Below, one piece after another: positions 27,658-35,886 of a DNA stretch of 64,000 nt; within the stretch, counting starts at the first letter, position 1, and each line of letters begins with the position of its first letter. Made by a program: the position numbers and the translations under genes. This stretch comes from JBBQVS01 sp964250765 (GTDB lineage Bacteria; Chloroflexota; Ktedonobacteria; Ktedonobacterales; Ktedonobacteraceae). The notes under the pieces are model-generated. The model ran no database searches, had not been told where the DNA came from, and worked only from the letters and a program-made list of their open reading frames with translations. The stretch is taken from positions 1 through 64,000 of the forward strand of contig CAXUHF010000015.1 in assembly GCA_964250765.1 (NCBI GenBank). The letters run 5' to 3'.

Positions 27658-27666
27658 TGCTATAAT
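27658..27666 (+). promoter_or_regulatory. Extended -10 promoter element upstream of nuoB
   Basis: TGCTATAAT at 27658-27666 matches an extended -10. No convincing -35 is found 16-18 bp upstream, which is compatible with the extended type. It lies about 110 nt before the nuoB start in the 294-nt gap between divergent hicA and nuoB. The leader between holds no recognised structure. Confidence 0.5.
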
Positions 27667-27777
27667 AGGAACGAGGCGGGATGCAAATACTCCGTCTTGC
27701 GCATAATTTTCTTTCCTAATTCATATTAATAAAACACAGGCAAGAGGTGCTGCTAAACCTTTGCATGAGGAGTTTTT

Positions 27778-28380
27778 ATGAGCAGCGAAATTCAGAATAA
27801 TGGGAAACCCCCTGTTAACACACATCGAAAATTTGTGCCACTTGCTATGGCGTCTGGTCCTAGCGAATATACACCAGGGGACCAGGAACTACCTGTAGAA
27901 TTGACGAGCGTCGCTGAGATGCTCCAATGGGCGCAAAATTGGGCGCGTTCAAAATCGGTATGGCCTCTCGGCTATGGTCTCGCGTGCTGTGCTATCGAAA
28001 TGATCTCGTCGGCCTCTGCACCACAGTATGACCTTTCGCGTTTTGGTTCAGAGGTCTTCCGCTCTAGCCCACGTCAGGCCGATCTAATGATTGTAGCTGG
28101 TACCGTCTCTATCAAGATGGGGCCACGTCTCCGCTTACTATGGGAGCAAATGCCTGAGCCAAAATGGGTCATGAGCATGGGGCAATGTGCAAATTCTGGC
28201 GGCGAGTTTTACGACAGCTATTATACTGTGCAAGGTGTCGATACCATTGTGCCAGTGGATGTCTATATTCCTGGCTGTCCTCCCCGTCCAGAGGCACTCA
28301 TTGAGGGCTTGCTTAAGTTACGCGAAAAGATTTTGAAGCAGGGTCTCAAAGTGCGTGGCGAGAAGGAATTAGAGGTGTAG
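27778..28380 (+). CDS. nuoB: NADH-quinone oxidoreductase subunit B (NuoB-like)
   Basis: A 200-residue NuoB, the subunit carrying cluster N2 at the quinone end of complex I. The four ligands are present: Cys70 and Cys71 in GLACCAIEM, Cys137 in MGQCANSGG, Cys167 in IPGCPPRPEAL. The signature SVWPLGYGLACCAIEM and the Asp-Val-Tyr-Ile-Pro segment fit NuoB better than hydrogenase small subunits. The N-terminal 40 residues are extended and variable. It starts with AGGAG six bases ahead and is followed after three bases by the nuoI-nuoE fusion. The usual companions nuoC, nuoD and nuoH are absent here. Confidence 0.92.
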   Translation: MSSEIQNNGKPPVNTHRKFVPLAMASGPSEYTPGDQELPVELTSVAEMLQWAQNWARSKSVWPLGYGLACCAIEMISSASAPQYDLSRFGSEVFRSSPRQADLMIVAGTVSIKMGPRLRLLWEQMPEPKWVMSMGQCANSGGEFYDSYYTVQGVDTIVPVDVYIPGCPPRPEALIEGLLKLREKILKQGLKVRGEKELEV

Positions 28381-28383
28381 TCT

Positions 28384-29124
28384 ATGCGTGGAATTCTTGA
28401 AGGCATGGGCCTAACGTTTAGCCATATGTTTCGTCCCAAGCCCACTCGACTCTATCCATACGAGAAGCCTAAGCTACCAGCGCGTAGCCGAGGCTTGATT
28501 CAGCTTATCGCGGAAGAAGGATTACATACTGAGTTCAACCTCAAGTGTGAGTCCTGTCTACTCTGCGAAAAAGCGTGTCCCCCCCGTGCCATCACTATCG
28601 AGTATGAGCCGATGGACGAGTGGAAAGAGCGTCCCTGGTTCAAGTCGTATATCCGTGATGGTGCCGAGAAATTCACGTCTCGTAAACTGCCAGCAGCAAC
28701 AGGTGCATCCAAAGGCGGCTTTTACAAGACACGTATGTCGGAATATGCTGTACATTATCATGACAAGCATGTTGCTCCATGTGCTGCGACTCCGACAAAA
28801 GATCACCTCGAACCAGAGATCGATTTGACAAAAGTTGATGAACTCTTAGAAACTTGGTCACAAGAAGCTGGAAATCTGCCTGCGTTACTTGATGCAGTGA
28901 TGGATATTTATGGCTATCTTCCAATTCAGGCGGCAAAGCGTGTTGTGCAAGCGCGTGGCGTAGACCTGAGCGATATCTTTGGTATCGCAACCATGAGTCC
29001 TAAGTTCAAGCCCGCACCAAGAGTAAAAGGTGTCCTCCGCGACGATCAACCCGTGCGTGGACTAGCACCAGACAAACGCGGCGTGTGGGGAAATATTAAT
29101 CATGTGAGGCAGCCCAATGCCTAA
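28384..29124 (+). CDS. NuoI-like ferredoxin fused to a NuoE-like domain
   Basis: A 246-residue fusion. The N-terminal part (about 1-90) resembles NuoI but holds one [4Fe-4S] motif only, Cys55, 58, 61 and 65 in CESCLLCEKACPP, where NuoI usually has two. A linker (95-145, one further Cys133) leads to a NuoE-like helical domain (about 150-208): LLETWSQEAGNLPALLDAV and GYLPIQAAKRVVQARGV then IFGIATMS, as in the 24-kDa subunit. The thioredoxin-like half with the [2Fe-2S] cysteines is missing; no Cys follows. It overlaps nuoF by 8 nt. The role is presumably electron transfer inside the complex. Confidence 0.8.
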   Translation: MRGILEGMGLTFSHMFRPKPTRLYPYEKPKLPARSRGLIQLIAEEGLHTEFNLKCESCLLCEKACPPRAITIEYEPMDEWKERPWFKSYIRDGAEKFTSRKLPAATGASKGGFYKTRMSEYAVHYHDKHVAPCAATPTKDHLEPEIDLTKVDELLETWSQEAGNLPALLDAVMDIYGYLPIQAAKRVVQARGVDLSDIFGIATMSPKFKPAPRVKGVLRDDQPVRGLAPDKRGVWGNINHVRQPNA

Positions 29125-30457
29125 TGTAGAAAATTCTTATCGCGTTTTACGTCGAGCAGAAGACTCTGATATTCGTTCGCTCGACGCCTATCGTAGTGCT
29201 GGTGGTTATACAGCACTCGAAAAGGCCATCCGCCAGCAGACGCCTGAACAGGTTATACGCCAGGTGACAGACGCAAAACTGCGTGGTCGTGGTGGAGCAG
29301 GCCGTCTCACGGGCGAAAAATGGCGTATTGTACGTGAGACGCAGGACGACCAGAAATACGTTATCTGCAATGCCTACGACGCCGATCCTCGTTCTTATGC
29401 TGTGCGTACCGTTCTAGCGCAAAATCCGCATCAGGTCATCGAGGGTATTATCCTTGCTGCCTACGCTGTTGGGGCGTCTGAAGCATATCTATTTACTCGT
29501 AGTTTCTTCTACGAGGGCGTTGCAGCCATACAGCAAGCACTGAAAGAGGCACTAGAAGCTAATCTTGTTGGTCGTGATATTCTCGGTACTGACTTTAGCT
29601 GCACTATTAATGTCCTCGGCGTTGATATTGGCTTTATGGGTGGTGAAGAAACTGTCCAAATCGCTCTTATCAAGGGGCGACGTGGTATGCCAGAGCAGCG
29701 TCCACCATTCCCAACACAGTACGGTTTGTGGGACAAACCAACCGCCATTAATTCAGTCGAGACGCTTGCTAATATCCCATACATTGTGCAAAATGGAGCC
29801 TCGGCATTTACGAGCGTTGGCACACCCACAACTGGTGGTACAAAACTGGTAACTGTATATGATGTTGTGACGACGAATACGCCATCGAGTCCAAAGGTTG
29901 TTGAAGTACCTTTTGGTGCGTCTATTCGTGCTATTCTCGAACAGGCTGGTGTTCAGCGTGCTGATAGTGAATTGCGTGCAGTTGTAGTCGGTGGTGCGGA
30001 AGGTGGCGCATTGCCCGTATCACTTCTGGATACACCATTCGATTTTGACCCGATTGAAGAGGCAGGTGCCATCATCGGCTCAAGCATTATCGAATTACTT
30101 CCTACAAACACTTGTATGGTCAACTGGGCAATGGAGCGTAGCAATTATCTCAGTAAAGAAAGCTGTGGTAAATGCGTTCCTTGTCGTCTCGGCGTCAAGC
30201 GTATCGGGGGTATTCTCGAAGGAATTGTAAGCGATATGGGTGTCAACGGTGATCTTGCAGTCCTTGATGAGTTCGCTGAATATGTGCCAAACGGCTCTCT
30301 TTGTGGTTTTGGAGTGCAAGCAACTAATCCACTTAAAACCGCCAAACGCTACTGGCCTGATCATTTTCAGCAACATATCGAAGCATTACAGTGTCCAACG
30401 GGTACTTGTCTTCCTGTACGTTCACATCGTTTTGTAACCAAACACGTATTAACGTAA
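29117..30457 (+). CDS. NuoF-like flavoprotein with altered NADH-site motif
   Basis: A 446-residue NuoF-type subunit. The glycine-rich FMN loop LRGRGGAGRLTGEKW is at 56-69, the FMGGEETVQIALIKGRRG segment at 173-190, and the [4Fe-4S] N3 ligands are Cys350, Cys353, Cys356 (SCGKCVPCRLG) and Cys396. NuoF normally has NADEGEPGTFKDR after the FMN loop, whose acidic residues contact NADH; here it reads NAYDADPRSYAVR, so the NADH site may be changed or lost. It overlaps the previous gene by 8 nt and is followed after 109 nt by the flavoprotein gene. Confidence 0.88.
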   Translation: MPNVENSYRVLRRAEDSDIRSLDAYRSAGGYTALEKAIRQQTPEQVIRQVTDAKLRGRGGAGRLTGEKWRIVRETQDDQKYVICNAYDADPRSYAVRTVLAQNPHQVIEGIILAAYAVGASEAYLFTRSFFYEGVAAIQQALKEALEANLVGRDILGTDFSCTINVLGVDIGFMGGEETVQIALIKGRRGMPEQRPPFPTQYGLWDKPTAINSVETLANIPYIVQNGASAFTSVGTPTTGGTKLVTVYDVVTTNTPSSPKVVEVPFGASIRAILEQAGVQRADSELRAVVVGGAEGGALPVSLLDTPFDFDPIEEAGAIIGSSIIELLPTNTCMVNWAMERSNYLSKESCGKCVPCRLGVKRIGGILEGIVSDMGVNGDLAVLDEFAEYVPNGSLCGFGVQATNPLKTAKRYWPDHFQQHIEALQCPTGTCLPVRSHRFVTKHVLT

Positions 30458-30463
30458 AGGCAT

Positions 30464-30546
30464 GTAGGGGCGTAACAAGTGTTGTGCGCTCTTCTGTATC
30501 TCAAATCGTCGTACAATGGGTACAATATACCGTATCGTACCCCTAC
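30464..30546. repeat. Degenerate TGTAGGG-family repeat between redox genes
   Basis: TGTAGGGGCG at 30463-30472 is matched by the inverse end CGTACCCCTAC at 30536-30546, giving a terminal 7-bp pairing GTAGGGG/CCCCTAC. Inner sequence shows little pairing, so this copy is decayed. It lies between the NuoF-like gene and the 804-residue flavoprotein gene, inside what otherwise looks like one operon. Confidence 0.5.
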
Positions 30547-30566
30547 CCACGAGGTATTAAAACTAC

Positions 30567-32981
30567 ATGGCAATATCAATCCGAGATAATTTCTCACCAG
30601 CCACACAGGAGCCGCAAGGCCCAATGGTGCGTAACGATGTTGGGCATCCCAGCTTTACGATTACCGTTGATGGCAAGGTGATGCCAGCATATCAGGGTCA
30701 AAGCATCCTGAGTGTTGCGATTGATAACGGAATCAGCGATATTCCTAATCTTTGTAATGATGAGAAGCTAGAGCCAACCTCTGCCTGTCGTATGTGCCTT
30801 GTACACATCGAAGGTGAGGCACGTCCTCTACCCTCTTGTAATACACCGGCACTTCCCGGTATGGTAGTCTCGACCAATTCAGACGAATTGTTCCATATTC
30901 GTCGCACCAATCTGGAAATGATGCTTTCCGACCACAACGCTTATTGTCAGCCACCATGTCAGGTCGATTGCCCGACACACATTGACATTCCAGGTTATCT
31001 GGAATTGATCGCTAAGGGTGAGATGAAAGAGGCTGCGCGTCTGGTCAAAGAGGTACTTCCCTTCCCCTACATTCTTGGTCTGACCTGTCCTGCTCCTTGT
31101 CAAAAAGCCTGTCGGCGTGCGCTTGTCGATGAAGAAATCGCCATCTGCCGTATGCATGGTCACGCAGCCGAGACGTGTTTGCTTGACCCACCATTGCCCT
31201 ATCTGAAAGACCCAGATACTGGTAAGAAGGTTGCCGTTGTTGGTGCTGGTCCTGCTGGCCTTACAAACGCTTACTATCTCGCGCTGCATGGTCACTACGT
31301 CAAAGTTTTTGATATGCAACCACAAGCTGGTGGTCAGTTGCGCTACGGTATTCCTGAGTATCGCTTGCAGAAGGATATGATGGACCGAGACCTTGATGGC
31401 GTGTGGCAATTAGGCGTAGATTTCCAGGCCAATGTTAAGCTTGGACGCGATTTCACTGTTGACGATCTCTTCGCGCAAGGCTTCGATGCTGTGTTCCTCG
31501 GTATTGGTGCTTGGACAAGTAATGAGCTAAAGGTCGAAGGTGAAGATGCCGATGGCGTTGTCAATGCTATCTCGTACCTCGCTGAAAAGGTCGAGGGTAA
31601 GCCTGTACCAGTGGAAGAGGGCAAAGAAGTGGTTGTTATTGGTGGTGGCTTCACCGCCTTTGACTGTACACGTACCTCTCTCCGCTTAGGCGCAAAGGTT
31701 CACACGATGTACCGTCGTGGACGCCAGGAAATCGGTGCGACGATGGAGGAGACCGAGGATGGTGAGGCTGAGGGAACAGACCTTCAATTCTATGTCAGTC
31801 AGACAAAAATCCTGACTGAAAACGACAAGGTGACAGGCGTTGAGTTCCAAAAGAACAAGCTTGGTGAGCCTGATGCGAGTGGTCGCCGTCGTCCTGTGCC
31901 AATTCCTGGTTCAGAGTTTGTTGTTCATTGTGACGCTGTTATTCCCGCTATCGGTCAGGCTGTTGACAAGAAAGTCATGACCGCAATTGCTCCGCAAGGC
32001 GTCCAGGCAACGAAATATGGAACTGTCCAGACAAATCCACATAACCTGATGACAGATCGCGTCGGTGTCTTCGCTGGCGGCGACTGCCAGATGGGAGCCA
32101 AGACTATCATTGAGGGTGTCGCACAAGGTAAACTGGCGGCACGAGCTATGCATGGCTACTTGATGGGCGAAGACATGAAGGAAGTCGCACGTCGTCTTGA
32201 ACTGGAAGAGCGTCGTCCAGACCTCTTCGACATCGTGCCCTACAAGCCCGTCGAGCCAAAGGTGAAGATGCCTATGCTCCCTTACGAGGATCGCACCCGC
32301 AACTTCAAACTTATCGAGATGGGCTACCTACGAGAGCAAGCCGAACGTGAAGCTGCTCGTTGTCTACAATGCGCGTGCCCTGCTGCTGGTCAATGCGATC
32401 TGCAGAAGTATAGCATCGAGCATGGGCTCGCTGACAACCGCTTCCACGATGGTGAGCCAACCGACTATCATGATTATGAAACAGATTTGTCACACAGTTT
32501 TATCCTACGCGACCCCAACAAGTGTATTAACTGCACTCAATGTGTGCGCGTCTGTCATGACGTGATTGGGCCTGACTGCTACGGCATGTTCGGTAAGGGC
32601 TTCGACACCATTGTCGAAACTCCCTTTAATGTCAGCTTGCACGATACCGACTGTGTGTCCTGTGGTGCCTGCGTACAGGTCTGTCCAACTGGTTCGTTGA
32701 TGATGGCAGAGCGTACGCTCAGTCGCTACGCCTTCGCGCTTGATCGCTGCATCTTCTGTGGTGATTGTGTCGAAGTATGTCCACATGGTGCCTTGGGTGA
32801 GACGCCAAACTTCGAGTTGTCCTTCTTCAACCGCTACGGCGACGATGTGACGCTTGAGAAAAATGATTTAGCAAACGCTCCAAACTACTTAGTTCGCCAA
32901 CGCCTTCCACGTAGCAAGAAGAGTCTGCCAATGATGAATCCTCTGGTTCGTCCGCTTCCAGCACGCAGCATTCGTGAGTAG
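30567..32981 (+). CDS. NuoG-N / NfnB (GltD)-like / polyferredoxin fusion flavoprotein
   Basis: An 804-residue modular oxidoreductase. Residues 28-105 form a NuoG-type [2Fe-2S] domain with Cys63, 74, 77 and 91. Residues 120-200 hold GltD/NfnB-type cysteines (127, 131, 135, 174, 178, 182). FAD binding follows at VAVVGAGPAGL (about 222-232) and a second nucleotide fold at VVVIGGGFTAFD (about 356). The C-terminus has ferredoxin motifs: CLQCACPAAGQC, CINCTQCVRVC, CVSCGACVQVC and CIFCGDCVEVC. This joins an NADPH-dehydrogenase-like flavoprotein to many Fe-S clusters, as in Sporomusa-type Nfn or HydABC-related complexes. It presumably works with the NuoF-like protein in the cytoplasm. Confidence 0.85.
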   Translation: MAISIRDNFSPATQEPQGPMVRNDVGHPSFTITVDGKVMPAYQGQSILSVAIDNGISDIPNLCNDEKLEPTSACRMCLVHIEGEARPLPSCNTPALPGMVVSTNSDELFHIRRTNLEMMLSDHNAYCQPPCQVDCPTHIDIPGYLELIAKGEMKEAARLVKEVLPFPYILGLTCPAPCQKACRRALVDEEIAICRMHGHAAETCLLDPPLPYLKDPDTGKKVAVVGAGPAGLTNAYYLALHGHYVKVFDMQPQAGGQLRYGIPEYRLQKDMMDRDLDGVWQLGVDFQANVKLGRDFTVDDLFAQGFDAVFLGIGAWTSNELKVEGEDADGVVNAISYLAEKVEGKPVPVEEGKEVVVIGGGFTAFDCTRTSLRLGAKVHTMYRRGRQEIGATMEETEDGEAEGTDLQFYVSQTKILTENDKVTGVEFQKNKLGEPDASGRRRPVPIPGSEFVVHCDAVIPAIGQAVDKKVMTAIAPQGVQATKYGTVQTNPHNLMTDRVGVFAGGDCQMGAKTIIEGVAQGKLAARAMHGYLMGEDMKEVARRLELEERRPDLFDIVPYKPVEPKVKMPMLPYEDRTRNFKLIEMGYLREQAEREAARCLQCACPAAGQCDLQKYSIEHGLADNRFHDGEPTDYHDYETDLSHSFILRDPNKCINCTQCVRVCHDVIGPDCYGMFGKGFDTIVETPFNVSLHDTDCVSCGACVQVCPTGSLMMAERTLSRYAFALDRCIFCGDCVEVCPHGALGETPNFELSFFNRYGDDVTLEKNDLANAPNYLVRQRLPRSKKSLPMMNPLVRPLPARSIRE

Positions 32982-32988
32982 AGGTGTA

Positions 32989-33113
32989 CAGGGAGACCNN
33001 NNNNNNNNNNNNNNNNNNNNNNNNNNNNNNNNNNNNNNNNNNNNNNNNNNNNNNNNNNNNNNNNNNNNNNNNNNNNNNNNNNNNNNNNNNNNNNNNNNCT
33101 TGCGGTCTCCCTG
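32989..33113. repeat. Inverted repeat containing a 100-N assembly gap
   Basis: CAGGGAGACC (32989-32998) runs into N at 32999-33098 and its inverse GGTCTCCCTG resumes at 33104-33113, after CTTGC. Thus the gap is exactly in the loop of an inverted repeat related to the hairpin at 7418-7442, suggesting the assembler failed at a multi-copy element. True loop length is unknown. Confidence 0.75.
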
Positions 33114-33122
33114 ATGTATAGC

Positions 33123-33166
33123 AAAAGCTGCTGGTGTTGAGCACTACCCCAACACTAGCAGCTTTT
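33123..33166. terminator. Bidirectional intrinsic terminator
   Basis: AAAAGCTGCTGGTGTT (33123-33138) pairs with AACACTAGCAGCTTTT (33151-33166) over 16 bp with one G-T pair, and a 12-nt loop. A and T runs on the outside allow function on both strands, ending the redox operon and the convergent minus-strand gene at 33182. Confidence 0.85.
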
Positions 33167-33181
33167 ATTACGAGATTATTT

Positions 33182-33616
33182 TTATAAACTTGCTGGTCCT
33201 GTTGGAGGAAAAGGTGGAATGCCCATCTGCGCATTGGGTTGCTGCTGTCGTATTTGATTGTCAATCGAGAGGGTTATGTCATGCACAACGTTGTTTTGCG
33301 AGACTGCACCAATTGCTGCTGTAACAAGCAGGGGATGCAAAACAAGACCAACTGCTCCAACCGCTAGCTGATCTGTCCAATCTTGTGCACCAACCTGTAC
33401 GAGCGTTCCCCCGCTGACACGCTGTAGAGAAACAGTGAGTGCTTTATTGAAGCCAGTAATAGCTCTCAGCGTATCTTCCTTTTTTAACTGAACCGTTAAC
33501 TGATCGGGATTCCCGAACTGCTGGGTTTGGTAGCCTTTCGCTTGATATTCAAAAACCAATGCCTGTCCTATTCGTGGCAGTTCGAGTTGCTCTGTCTGAT
33601 AAAAATGTGACTCCAT
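33182..33616 (-). CDS. Hypothetical protein, 144 residues
   Basis: A protein I cannot assign. Residues 10-75 look like an alternating alpha/beta domain with charged strands (LTVQLKKEDTLRAI), 83-105 are hydrophobic (AVGAVGLVLHPLLVTAAIGAV), perhaps one membrane-inserted or amphipathic segment, and the C-terminus is Gln and Pro-rich ending FPPTGPASL. The start at 33616 is preceded by AAGGAG-like sequence on the minus strand. It is convergent with the redox operon across a terminator and divergent from the GH1 gene. Confidence 0.7.
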   Translation of the reverse strand: MESHFYQTEQLELPRIGQALVFEYQAKGYQTQQFGNPDQLTVQLKKEDTLRAITGFNKALTVSLQRVSGGTLVQVGAQDWTDQLAVGAVGLVLHPLLVTAAIGAVSQNNVVHDITLSIDNQIRQQQPNAQMGIPPFPPTGPASL

Positions 33617-33732
33617 GCTCTTTGCTCCTTGACGAAATTCTTCTTACTCTCATAACTGTTTGTTCGCCTCTTTTTATACGGCCAAAAGAGAATGAGGTTA
33701 CAGGTTAATCCTTTCGTGAAATTGACACGTAG

Positions 33733-33738
33733 TATAAT
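33733..33738 (+). promoter_or_regulatory. TATAAT -10 box before GH1 gene
   Basis: TATAAT at 33733-33738 lies 40 bases before the preferred start codon. A TTGACA at 33722-33727 is too close (5 bp) to be its -35 box. The position argues that the start at 33692, upstream of this box, is not used. Confidence 0.4.
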
Positions 33739-33778
33739 AGAAGCATCATACTTTCAATGGGAAGGAACTTGTGCCGCA

Positions 33779-35149
33779 ATGCAGCGTATTTTGCGTTTTC
33801 CTAGAGGATTTTTGTGGGGGACTGCATCCTCTGGCTATCAGTGTGAAGGTGGTAATACAAATACTCAATGGTATCGTTGGGAACAACAAGGACATATTCT
33901 TAGTGGTGAGCAGTGTGATGAAGCATCAAACTGGTGGGAACATGCTGAGCGCGACTTTGAACTAGCGGAGCAGATGGAGAATAACGCGCTACGCTTAAGC
34001 TTAGAATGGAGCCGTATTGAGCCAGAAGAAGGGCATTGGGATAGTGCCGCATTAGAACGATACCGCGAGATGCTAATCGATCTTCGTAAACGAAGTATGA
34101 AACCGATAGTTACGTTGCATCACTTCACAGAACCACTCTGGTTTGCTGATCGTGGCGGGTTCGCCAACGAAGCCAATATACGCTTCTTTATTCGTTATGC
34201 GGCACATGTAGTCGAGATGCTGCGAGATCTGTGCGATTTCTGGATGACAATAAACGAGCCAAACGTCTATGCCATACAAGGCTATGAACTAGGAGCCTTC
34301 CCACCGGGAGAACGTAATGTTGCGCGAACACTTCAGGTAAGTAGAAACTTGCTACAAGCTCATGTTGAAGCATTTTATGCAATCCGCCGTATTCAACCAG
34401 AGGCACAAATTGGGTATTGCTTGCACTATCGCCTCTTTGATCCTGCAAATCCCCTTTCACCATTAGATCGTGGCGTTGCCAATGTACAAGATACACTATT
34501 CAACTGGGCCGCGTTGCAGGCTGCTGAAAGCGGACGCTTTCCCTTTCCTGCTGGTAGTGTGCTTCCTCCTATTGCGAGGGCGGCAGGGACTAGAGATTTT
34601 CATGGTGTGAACTACTATACACGAAATATGGTTCGTTTTGATCCCACCGTTCCAATGGAAGTCTTTGGAAGACGTTTTGTACAAGCGAACGCGCTTCGTA
34701 ACGATCCTGGTTTGGACGAAGACTTCGGCGAAATCTATCCAGAGGGACTCTATCGCGTACTAAAAGCTGTGCATCAGCGTACACGAGGGAACAAGCCATT
34801 GTATATCACAGAGAACGGTTTTAGCGATGCTCGTGATGATCGTCGTCCACGTGCAATCCTCGAACATCTGGCGATGATGCATCGTGCGATACGTACCGGT
34901 ATTCCTGTTCGTGGCTATTTGCATTGGTCGCTTGTTGATAACTTCGAGTGGAATAATGGCTGGCAGGTGCGCTTCGGCTTAATTGAAATGAATCCATCTA
35001 CACAAGAGCGTTTCCCACGGCGTAGTGCCAGTATGTATGGTGAGATATGCCGTGCGAACGCAATCACTGAAGCTATCGTTGAACGCTATGCGCCAGAGGC
35101 TGTTGAGTCCATCTTTGGAAAAATACAAAGCCTGCCTCTTATTGTGTAA
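33779..35149 (+). CDS. Glycoside hydrolase family 1 beta-glycosidase
   Basis: A 456-residue GH1 enzyme with the (beta/alpha)8 barrel. It begins RILRFPRGFLWGTASSGYQ, the GH1 N-terminal signature. The acid/base is Glu160 in TINEPN and the nucleophile Glu345 in YITENGF; the LHHFTEPLW and LHWSLVDNFEW segments line the sugar site. It should cleave beta-glucosides or beta-galactosides in the cytoplasm, as there is no signal peptide. The frame is open to an ATG at 33692, but the GH1 signature begins right after the ATG at 33779. No sugar transporter is adjacent. Confidence 0.94.
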   Translation: MQRILRFPRGFLWGTASSGYQCEGGNTNTQWYRWEQQGHILSGEQCDEASNWWEHAERDFELAEQMENNALRLSLEWSRIEPEEGHWDSAALERYREMLIDLRKRSMKPIVTLHHFTEPLWFADRGGFANEANIRFFIRYAAHVVEMLRDLCDFWMTINEPNVYAIQGYELGAFPPGERNVARTLQVSRNLLQAHVEAFYAIRRIQPEAQIGYCLHYRLFDPANPLSPLDRGVANVQDTLFNWAALQAAESGRFPFPAGSVLPPIARAAGTRDFHGVNYYTRNMVRFDPTVPMEVFGRRFVQANALRNDPGLDEDFGEIYPEGLYRVLKAVHQRTRGNKPLYITENGFSDARDDRRPRAILEHLAMMHRAIRTGIPVRGYLHWSLVDNFEWNNGWQVRFGLIEMNPSTQERFPRRSASMYGEICRANAITEAIVERYAPEAVESIFGKIQSLPLIV

Positions 35150-35235
35150 AGTATTGTGCTGTAAGCGTTTATTCAACTAGGGCAGCGGGTGCCCTTGCAT
35201 TAATGGAACTATTATTAGGAGCATGAGGAAAAGGT

Positions 35236-35883
35236 ATGGATATTGCTACAACGTATGGCCTCACATATGGTCTGGCATTTGCGTCTGGTATAAATGCCTA
35301 TTTTCCTTTGCTCGCTTTTGCGATTGCAGCGCGGTGGCTTCATCTTTACAAGGTAAATCCCAACTTTTCGTTTATCACGCAAACATGGTTCATGGTCGCT
35401 CTTGCTATTCTTGCGTTAGCCGATCTCTTTGCCGACAAAATTCCTATTATCGATCATATCTGGGATGCTATCCATACCTTTATCCGTCCAATGGCAGGTG
35501 CATTTGTTGCCGCTGCAAGCGACAACAACATTCATGTTCTTCCCAACACGACCTACATGGGAACTCCTATCATGACGATGGGTATAAATCTTTCTGTAAC
35601 GCTTGTAGTAGTCATGATCGTCGGTGCTGTATTAGCGTTCATGACGCACATCACAAAGGCTTCGACACGTATTGCCTCTACCGCAACTACCGCAGGGCTA
35701 CTCAACATCGTGCTCAGCATTGTTGAAGATATAGGCGTTGTTATTGCAACGCTGCTTTCACTCTTTGCTCCCGTTGTCATGTTTGTCATCGTCATACTCT
35801 TTGTTCTCGTTTTCCTGCTGGTGGCACGTCGTATTCTTCGTCTATTCGAGCGGAGAAGAAGACAAACCGTGAGCTATAGATGA
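35236..35883 (+). CDS. DUF4126 family membrane protein
   Basis: A 215-residue membrane protein with about five or six hydrophobic segments (8-34, 50-66, 85-95, 113-135, 140-165, 168-205). The start YGLTYGLAFASGINAYFPLLA and the segment ADKIPIIDHIWDAIHTFIRPMAGA are characteristic of DUF4126, a family of unknown function found in bacteria and plants. The C-terminus is strongly basic (RRILRLFERRRRQ), expected on the cytoplasmic side. It converges on the next gene with a 3-nt gap. Confidence 0.85.
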   Translation: MDIATTYGLTYGLAFASGINAYFPLLAFAIAARWLHLYKVNPNFSFITQTWFMVALAILALADLFADKIPIIDHIWDAIHTFIRPMAGAFVAAASDNNIHVLPNTTYMGTPIMTMGINLSVTLVVVMIVGAVLAFMTHITKASTRIASTATTAGLLNIVLSIVEDIGVVIATLLSLFAPVVMFVIVILFVLVFLLVARRILRLFERRRRQTVSYR

Positions 35884-35886
35884 TTC

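Noticed and set aside
27778..28380. Hydrogenase small subunit instead of NuoB
   Set aside because: The order of Cys ligands with the tandem Cys70-Cys71, and the PGCPPRPEAL end, fit NuoB; no hydrogenase large subunit or maturation genes are present.
35223..35726. 167-codon Cys- and Tyr-rich frame overlapping the DUF4126 gene
   Set aside because: It is a shifted frame of a real membrane protein gene; the composition reflects that and nothing else.
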